Positions 58,836 to 64,000 of a stretch of 64,000 bases of DNA are shown here, one piece after another. The stretch is from Halomonas eurihalina (lineage in GTDB: Bacteria > Pseudomonadota > Gammaproteobacteria > Pseudomonadales > Halomonadaceae). A program made the translations under genes and the position numbers. Under the pieces are notes generated by a model. It was not told the DNA's origin. It did no database searches and saw only the letters and a program-made list of their open reading frames with translations. The stretch is taken from assembly GCF_008274785.1 (NCBI RefSeq), contig NZ_VTPU01000017.1, positions 17,642 through 81,641 of the forward strand, read 5' to 3'. Position 1 is the first letter of the stretch. Each line of letters opens with the position of its first letter.

Positions 58836-61406
58836 TCAGGTCTCGCCGAGCAGGCCAAGGCTCGCCGCCGGCGCACGACGCCGCAGCCCGCGCGAGAGCC
58901 ACTGGCCGATACCTCCGACCAGCAGCACGCCGCCCAGCGGCAACCAGGCCCACAAGGCGGGATGCCAGCGTGGTGCCAGGTCCAGCCAGGCCATGTATAT
59001 TCCGGCGGCGGCCAGCTCCGCCAGCACGGCGGCCAGCAGGCCGCTGGCCAGCCCCAACAGGGCGAACTCGGCCCCCTGAATGCGCGACAACAGCCGGTCG
59101 CCGGCGCCGAACACACGCAGCAACCCCGCCTCGTGCGCCCGCACCGGCAGGCTCGCTACCAGGGCGGCGTAGAGGACGCTGACTCCGGCCAGCAGCACGA
59201 AGACCAGCACCAGTTCCACCGCCCGGGTCACCTGGTCGAGCACCTCGCGAACCCGCGACAGGATCGACTCGACATCGAGCAGCGTCACGGCCGGGAAGTC
59301 ACGAATCAGCCCGCGCAGCACCTCCCGCTCACTGCCATCGAGGTGGAAGGCGGTGATGTAACTGTGGCCGAATTCTTCCAGCACGCCGGGCGGGAAGATG
59401 ACATAGAAGTTGGGGCGGAAGCTGTCCCAGTCCAGTTCCCTCAGGCTGGCGACCTGCCCCTGAAGCGTCTCGCTGCCGACCGTGAAGGTCAGGGTATCGC
59501 CAAGCGCCAGCCCCAGGCGTTCGGCAAGATCGCTCTCCATCGAGATCGGCGCGACGGGATCAGCGGCGACGGCACCCAGCCAACCCTCTGCCGTTGATGC
59601 CGACGGCGCGAACCACTCGCCGGCCACCAGCCGATTACCGGTCGGCAGCTCGTCACTCCAGGTCAGGTTGAGCTCGCGACGCAAGGCATTGTCGCCACGC
59701 GACGCTTCCGGAACCACTTCGCGTGGCGGCTGCCCCTCGATGGCGGTGATGCGCCCACGTACCATCGGGTACAGCGCGCTACGCGCCTCGGCGGCCCCGG
59801 CCAGCGCCGCCGCGAAGGCATCGCGCTCGGCAGGTTGAATGTTGATGGCGAAATGGTTCGGCGTGTCTTCGGGTAATTGAGCCTGCCAGGTATCGAGCAG
59901 ATCACCGCGCACCAGGGCGATCATGCCCATGGCGAACAACGCCGTCGCGAAGGCCAGCAGTTGGCCGAGACTGGCGGTGCGACGCCGCGCCAATTGCTGC
60001 CCGCCCAGCCTCAAGGCCCGCCACGGGCTATCGTGAGACTCCGTCTGGCGAGGCAGGCGCGCGCAGAGCCGGGCCAGCAGGGCGAGCAACGCGCTGCCCA
60101 GCCCCCAGAGCGCCAGCAAGGCCGCCAGACCGCCGATCAGCAGCCCCATGGCCAGCACGCCATCGCCGGAATACAACCACAGCAGGCCGCCGAATACGCC
60201 GGCTGCCACGGCCACCACCCACCAGGCCGAGGCCGGCAGCGGATCGAGCTCCCGGCGCAGCACCTTCAGGGCGCTGACGCGGCGCAGTCGCAGCAGGGTC
60301 GGCCCGGCGAAGCCCGCCAGCACTGCCAGAGCCGTGAAGACGCCCATGCCCAGCGGCAGAATGCCCGGCGGCGGCAGCTCGATCGGCATGACCGCACCCA
60401 GCAGGGCCAACAGCGCTGCCTGTCCGGCCAGCCCTAGCACGGCGCCGAGTAGCGAGGCCGCCAGGGCCAGCCACAACAGTTGCAGAACGAAGATCCACAC
60501 CAGTTCGCGCTGACTGGCACCGAAGCAACGCAGCAGGGCCGCGGTGTCCAGATGCCGCTCGACATAACGGCGCGTCGCCATGGCCACGGCGACCCCGGCC
60601 AGGAGTACCGCCGCCAGCCCCGCCAGGCTCAGGTAACGGTCGGCGCGTCCCAGGGCGCTGCCCAGCCGGGGCCGATCCTGGCGCACGTCCCGCACCTCGA
60701 CGCCTTCGCCGCGCAATCGCTCGAGCAGCGGCGCGACCTGCTCCACTGCCTGCGCCGGCCCTGCTGCCAGCAGCTCATACTCGATACGCGAGCCATCCTG
60801 CACCAGCCCGGTGGCCGGCAGGTCATCGACATGCATCATCAGGCGCGGGTTGAAGCTACCGAAGCCAGCAGAGGGGTCGGCCTCACGCTCGATCACCGCG
60901 CCGACACGGAACTCCCCGCTTCCCAGATGCAGTCGGTCGCCGGCCTCGACATTCAGCAGCATGGCCAGCCGTGGCGCGACCCACACCTCGCCACGCGCCG
61001 GCCCGCTGGCCACCTCCTCGACGTCGCCGCCCCGCGAGATGCGCGAGACGCCATAATGCGGATAGACGTCGTCCACCGCCTTGAGGCTGACTGACTGAAA
61101 GGCATCGCCTTGGCTGACCATCGACACCATGTCGACCTGGTCAGACAACGTCAGCCCCGCTGCTTCCAGTGTCTCGCGCAGCTCGGCCGCGAAGGGGCTG
61201 GACTGCTCCAGGACCACATCGCCGCCCAACAGCTGGCCCGCCTGGCGGGTCAGCCCCCGGTCGAGGCGATCGAGGAAGAAGCCGATCATGGTCGAGGCAG
61301 CCACCGCCAGTGCCAACGCCACGAACAACGCTCGTACATCGCCGGCCCGCAGGTCGCGCCTGAGGCCGCGCCAGGAAAGGCGCAGCAGTCGCATCGGGTC
61401 GTTCAT
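58836..61406 (-). CDS. ybbP: ABC transporter permease, FtsX/MacB-like (YbbP type)
   Basis: This 856-residue protein has one N-terminal membrane anchor (FVALALAVAASTMIGFFLDRL), a large periplasmic domain, two clusters of FtsX-domain helices (about residues 255-440 and 700-840), and a second periplasmic region between them. It is the double-FtsX YbbP architecture. It overlaps the ATPase gene by 4 bp and forms a complex with it. Such systems are thought to act on envelope lipids or lipoproteins rather than solutes; the substrate here is not known. Confidence 0.88.
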   Translation of the reverse strand: MNDPMRLLRLSWRGLRRDLRAGDVRALFVALALAVAASTMIGFFLDRLDRGLTRQAGQLLGGDVVLEQSSPFAAELRETLEAAGLTLSDQVDMVSMVSQGDAFQSVSLKAVDDVYPHYGVSRISRGGDVEEVASGPARGEVWVAPRLAMLLNVEAGDRLHLGSGEFRVGAVIEREADPSAGFGSFNPRLMMHVDDLPATGLVQDGSRIEYELLAAGPAQAVEQVAPLLERLRGEGVEVRDVRQDRPRLGSALGRADRYLSLAGLAAVLLAGVAVAMATRRYVERHLDTAALLRCFGASQRELVWIFVLQLLWLALAASLLGAVLGLAGQAALLALLGAVMPIELPPPGILPLGMGVFTALAVLAGFAGPTLLRLRRVSALKVLRRELDPLPASAWWVVAVAAGVFGGLLWLYSGDGVLAMGLLIGGLAALLALWGLGSALLALLARLCARLPRQTESHDSPWRALRLGGQQLARRRTASLGQLLAFATALFAMGMIALVRGDLLDTWQAQLPEDTPNHFAINIQPAERDAFAAALAGAAEARSALYPMVRGRITAIEGQPPREVVPEASRGDNALRRELNLTWSDELPTGNRLVAGEWFAPSASTAEGWLGAVAADPVAPISMESDLAERLGLALGDTLTFTVGSETLQGQVASLRELDWDSFRPNFYVIFPPGVLEEFGHSYITAFHLDGSEREVLRGLIRDFPAVTLLDVESILSRVREVLDQVTRAVELVLVFVLLAGVSVLYAALVASLPVRAHEAGLLRVFGAGDRLLSRIQGAEFALLGLASGLLAAVLAELAAAGIYMAWLDLAPRWHPALWAWLPLGGVLLVGGIGQWLSRGLRRRAPAASLGLLGET

Positions 61407-62122
61407 GCGCCGACCTCTTCGCGGGTCATCTCGACGAGCTGGCCATCTTCCAGGCGCAGGCAGCGATCACAGCGCCGCGCCAGGGCGTGGTCGTGGGTCA
61501 CCAGCACCAGGGTGGTGCCAGCCTCGTGATTCAACTCGAACAGGGTGTCGATGATGCGCTCACCGGTCGCCGGATCGAGGTTGCCGGTGGGTTCGTCGGC
61601 GAAGACCAACTCGGCGCCCGTAACGAAGGCCCGGGCCAGGGCGACGCGCTGCTGCTCGCCGCCGGATAGCTGCTTGGGCAGGTGATCGAGGCGTTCTCCC
61701 AGGCCGACCCGGGTCAGCCAGTTACGGGCCCGCGACTCGGCATCCGCCACCGCCGTGAGCTCCAGTGGCATGAGCACGTTCTCCAGCGCCGTCAGGGTCG
61801 GCAACAACTGGAAGTTCTGGAACACGAAGCCGACCCGACCGGCGCGCAGCCGCGCCCGGCCATCCTCGTCCAGCTCATTCAGGGCTTGGCCGAACATCGC
61901 GAGCTTGCCGGCACTGGGGGCGTCGAGCCCGGCCAGCAGGCCTAGCAGGGTCGACTTGCCCGCCCCGCTCTGGCCGAGAATGGCCAGGCTTTCGCCGGGG
62001 AGCACCGCGAGATTCAGGTCCTTCAGAATGGTCAAATGCCGTTCGCCGCTGTCGACCTGCTTGGTCAGGCCTTCGGCGTGTAGAATCGGCTCGATGGCAT
62101 TCGAGTGCGAGGAGATGGACAT
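61403..62122 (-). CDS. ybbA: ABC transporter ATP-binding protein (YbbA type)
   Basis: This 239-residue ATPase has Walker [17 protein letters not shown], the [15 protein letters not shown] signature, Walker [13 protein letters not shown] and the switch His in [11 protein letters not shown], all typical of LolD/MacB-type ATPases. I chose the ATG at 62122, whose GGGGGAA site lies in the opposite gene; an ATG at 62140 has no ribosome-binding site. It is divergent from tesA, and their start codons overlap. Confidence 0.92.
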   Translation of the reverse strand: MSISSHSNAIEPILHAEGLTKQVDSGERHLTILKDLNLAVLPGESLAILGQSGAGKSTLLGLLAGLDAPSAGKLAMFGQALNELDEDGRARLRAGRVGFVFQNFQLLPTLTALENVLMPLELTAVADAESRARNWLTRVGLGERLDHLPKQLSGGEQQRVALARAFVTGAELVFADEPTGNLDPATGERIIDTLFELNHEAGTTLVLVTHDHALARRCDRCLRLEDGQLVEMTREEVGA

Positions 62123-62807
62123 GCGGCAGCGTTCCCCCATTGGTCAAGTTCACAGCCCCTATCGGCAGCTTCTGCAACGCGTCTGGCTGGCCCTGGTGCT
62201 GTGCCTGATCGCCGGGCCGGTACTGGCTGCGCCTCGCCCGCTGATCCTGGTGATGGGCGATAGCTTGAGCGCCGCCTACGGTATCGAACGCCAGGACGGC
62301 TGGGTCAGCTTGCTGGCCGATCGCCTGACAGGCAAGGCTCAGGTCATCAACGCCAGCATCAGCGGCGAAACCACCGCCGGCGGCAAGGCCCGGCTGCCCG
62401 AGCTGCTGGGACAGCACAGCCCGGACATCGTTCTACTCGAACTGGGCGGCAACGACGGCCTGCGCGGCCTGCCGCCCACCCAGATGCGCGCCAACCTGGC
62501 AGAAATGATCGAGGCCAGCCAGGCATCCGGCGCCGAGGTGGCACTGCTCGGCATCGATATTCCACCCAATTATGGCCAGGCCTATCGCGACGCCTTCACT
62601 GGAGTTTTCACGGCGCTCGCACAGCGCTACGAGGTTCCCCTGTTGCCCTTCCTGCTCGACGACGTGGCCCTGCACGACGAGCTGATGCAGGACGACGGCA
62701 TCCACCCCACCGCTGCCGCCCAGCCACAGGTACTCGACAACGTCTGGCCGGTGCTCGCAACGCTGCTGGAGTCCTCGGGCGTCGAACTCGCCGAGCACCA
62801 GGACTGA
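62121..62807 (+). CDS. tesA: Periplasmic multifunctional acyl-CoA thioesterase/lysophospholipase TesA
   Basis: This 228-residue SGNH hydrolase has a signal peptide (LALVLCLIAGPVLAAP), the GDSL block (MGDSLSAAYG) with the catalytic Ser, block III GGNDGLRG, and block V DGIHPT with the catalytic Asp/His. It hydrolyses thioesters and lysophospholipids in the periplasm. The ATG at 62121 is six bases after GAGGAG. Divergent tesA next to ybbA-ybbP is a conserved arrangement. Confidence 0.95.
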   Translation: MRQRSPIGQVHSPYRQLLQRVWLALVLCLIAGPVLAAPRPLILVMGDSLSAAYGIERQDGWVSLLADRLTGKAQVINASISGETTAGGKARLPELLGQHSPDIVLLELGGNDGLRGLPPTQMRANLAEMIEASQASGAEVALLGIDIPPNYGQAYRDAFTGVFTALAQRYEVPLLPFLLDDVALHDELMQDDGIHPTAAAQPQVLDNVWPVLATLLESSGVELAEHQD

Positions 62808-62823
62808 ACATCAAGATCGCACT

Positions 62824-63720
62824 TCAAGATTGAGCATCGGCGGGCTCGGCCGGCGCCTTCTGCCGTTGCTGCAGGCCGAGTCCGCCGAGGATCAATACCA
62901 GCCCCAGCAGCGTCGAGGACAGAATCGGCTCGCCGACGATGAAGAACAGCAGCACCAGTGATATCGGCGGCGACAGGAAAATCAGGTTGGAGATCCTGGC
63001 GGTGCGCGAGACCGTGCGCATCGCCAGTTGCCAGAACACGAAGGCGATGCCCATCTCGAACAACCCCACATAGATGCCGGCGGCAAGCCCGGTAGCGCCG
63101 ACCCACTCCACCTCGGGGCCCAGCAGCAAGATCACGGTAAGCACCGGCACGCCGACGCTGAAATTCTGCCATTGCGCCACCAACGGCGCACGCCGGTCGC
63201 GGGTGTTGAGCAACCAGTACAACGCCCAGATCAGCGTCGAGACCAGCGCCAGGCCGACGCCCAGCGGATCAGCAAAATCCACGTCGAACACGCGGCCCCG
63301 GGTGGCGATCACCCATACCCCGGAATAGGCGATCAGCCCGGCCAGCACGTCCATGCGCGTGAGCCGCTGGCCGAGTATCGGCACGGCGAGAAAGGCCATG
63401 GTCAACGCCCAAGTGTAGTTGAGCGCCATGGCCTCCTGGCCCGGCAGCCGGTCATAGGCCGCGAACAGCACCAGGTAATAGGCCACCGGATTCATCAAAC
63501 CAGCCCAGGCAGCGGTCCGCCAGCCATGGCGCAGGGCTTCCCGCAACTGACCGCGACGCAGCACCAACACACCGATCACCGCCCAGGAGACCAGCGAGGC
63601 GATCCACATCAGTGTCAAGGGCGACATATAGCCCAGCGCCACCTTGAAGGCCGTGGCCACCGTCGACCACAACCCGACAGCACCGAGACCATAGAGAATA
63701 GCGCGACGATCCGATGTCAT
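62824..63720 (-). CDS. EamA/DMT-family transporter
   Basis: This 298-residue membrane protein has ten hydrophobic segments in two repeated EamA halves (LYGLGAVGLWSTVATAFKVAL at the start; NYTWALTMAFLAVPILGQRLT closing the first half; LIFLSPPISLVLLFFIVGEP and STLLGLVLILGGLGL in the second). Such proteins are drug/metabolite exporters; the substrate cannot be predicted. The ATG at 63720 has GGGAG six bases upstream. A short MITE-like element inserted 19 bp upstream of the start may have displaced the native promoter. Confidence 0.87.
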   Translation of the reverse strand: MTSDRRAILYGLGAVGLWSTVATAFKVALGYMSPLTLMWIASLVSWAVIGVLVLRRGQLREALRHGWRTAAWAGLMNPVAYYLVLFAAYDRLPGQEAMALNYTWALTMAFLAVPILGQRLTRMDVLAGLIAYSGVWVIATRGRVFDVDFADPLGVGLALVSTLIWALYWLLNTRDRRAPLVAQWQNFSVGVPVLTVILLLGPEVEWVGATGLAAGIYVGLFEMGIAFVFWQLAMRTVSRTARISNLIFLSPPISLVLLFFIVGEPILSSTLLGLVLILGGLGLQQRQKAPAEPADAQS

Positions 63721-63739
63721 AGTCTCTCCCTGTTCATAG

Positions 63740-63882
63740 GGAAACACTGAATAAATGCCTGCGCATGCAAATCGCTGCGTTTCGCGGTGCTCGAAAGCTC
63801 GCCTAACTTCATGTTATGTCTCGCTTTCTGTGCTCCTGACGCCTTGCGCTTCACTATGCTCGGCGATTTATTCAGCATTTCC
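63740..63882. mobile_element. 143-bp MITE-like element
   Basis: Imperfect 17-bp terminal inverted repeats (15 of 17 match): GGAAACACTGAATAAAT at 63740-63756 and, read from the other end, GGAAATGCTGAATAAAT at 63866-63882. The element is flanked by a 4-bp direct repeat ATAG (63736-63739 and 63883-63886), which fits a target-site duplication. The interior codes for nothing recognisable. The ends resemble those of IS5-group elements, so a full-length relative in the genome may move it. Confidence 0.7.
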
Positions 63883-63923
63883 ATAGACCAACGCTCAAAC
63901 CGCACGACTGGGGATGGCCCGTG

Positions 63924-64000
63924 GCTCGTAGCTCGTAGCTCGTAGCTCGTAGCTCGTAGCTCGTAGCTCGTAGCTCGTAGCTCGTAGCTCGTAGCTCGTA
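63924..64000. repeat. Tandem array of 11 heptanucleotide units (GCTCGTA), continuing past the window
   Basis: Eleven perfect copies of GCTCGTA (GAGCTAC on the other strand) run to the last base of the window. The copy number is therefore a minimum. Perfect identity suggests recent slippage expansion. A one-base variant unit (GAGCGAC) is tandemly repeated three times between bepA and lon. Confidence 0.95.

Larger units (their letters stand above)
63721..64000. other. Gene-free end of the window with mobile and tandem repeats
   Basis: This 280-bp stretch has no credible coding sequence. It holds the MITE-like element (63740-63882) and a tandem heptamer array (63924-64000), listed separately. 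Confidence 0.7.

Noticed and set aside
63924..64000. CRISPR-like array
   Set aside because: The units are 7 bp in direct tandem with no spacers, so this is a simple tandem repeat.

Overview
The window looks like a chromosomal segment of a moderately halophilic gammaproteobacterium, most likely Halomonas or a close relative. The evidence is high-GC housekeeping DNA, acidic low-complexity linkers (for example in the E2 subunit of pyruvate dehydrogenase), and gene orders shared with Pseudomonas and Halomonas (ampD/nadC, dapA-bamC-MBL-purC, bcp-perM-tusA-bepA, nrdR-ribD-ribB-ribH-nusB-thiL-pgpA). No rRNA, tRNA, CRISPR array or prophage was found.

Layout. 1-8.3 kb: acetate switch: a large transporter-linked hybrid sensor kinase (CrbS/MxtR type), its LuxR-type response regulator (CrbR/ErdR type) and the presumed target acs, with a manganese uptake pair (mntH-mntR) between kinase and regulator. 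8.5-15.8 kb: SprT protease, a YecA-family protein, phospholipid genes (clsB-like, plsB), rsmJ, tsaB, adk. 16-20.8 kb: pyruvate dehydrogenase aceE-aceF. 21-24 kb: ampD and nadC (divergent), a GNAT acetyltransferase, trmO. 24.2-27.7 kb: dapA-bamC-MBL hydrolase-purC operon. 27.9-31.4 kb: bcp, perM, tusA-like, bepA. 31.4-35.2 kb: an N-terminally extended lon and a YdgA-like protein. 35.3-40.7 kb: riboflavin, NusB, thiamine and phospholipid operon headed by nrdR. 41-55.9 kb: a visibly AT-richer surface-polysaccharide island between nrdR and glyA. 55.9-63.7 kb: glyA, an unknown periplasmic protein, a YbbA/YbbP-type ABC system, tesA and an EamA transporter. The end carries a small MITE-like element and an 11-copy heptanucleotide repeat that runs off the window.

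The most interesting part is the island. Nine genes run on the minus strand from wecB to wcaJ. They begin with a long leader containing a perfect 12-nt core of the ops/JUMPstart element (RfaH-type antitermination) and end at a strong intrinsic terminator. WecB and WecC would make UDP-ManNAcA, and WcaJ would load the first sugar on undecaprenyl phosphate. Between them lie two single glycosyltransferases, a tandem double glycosyltransferase, a sulfotransferase, a 991-residue fusion of sulfotransferase, coiled coil and CgeB-like glycosyltransferase, and a membrane protein that joins an ABC-exporter-like transmembrane domain to what looks like a degenerate kinase domain. No Wzx, Wzy or export gene is visible. 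My inference is a sulfated, ManNAcA-containing glycan made by an unusual multi-domain assembly line.

Other points for a second look: a 16-bp perfect palindrome over the mntH start, divergent tesA and ybbA starts that share one CATG, a RibB with a GTP cyclohydrolase II-like domain lacking the zinc cysteines, and the absence of riboflavin synthase from the rib operon.
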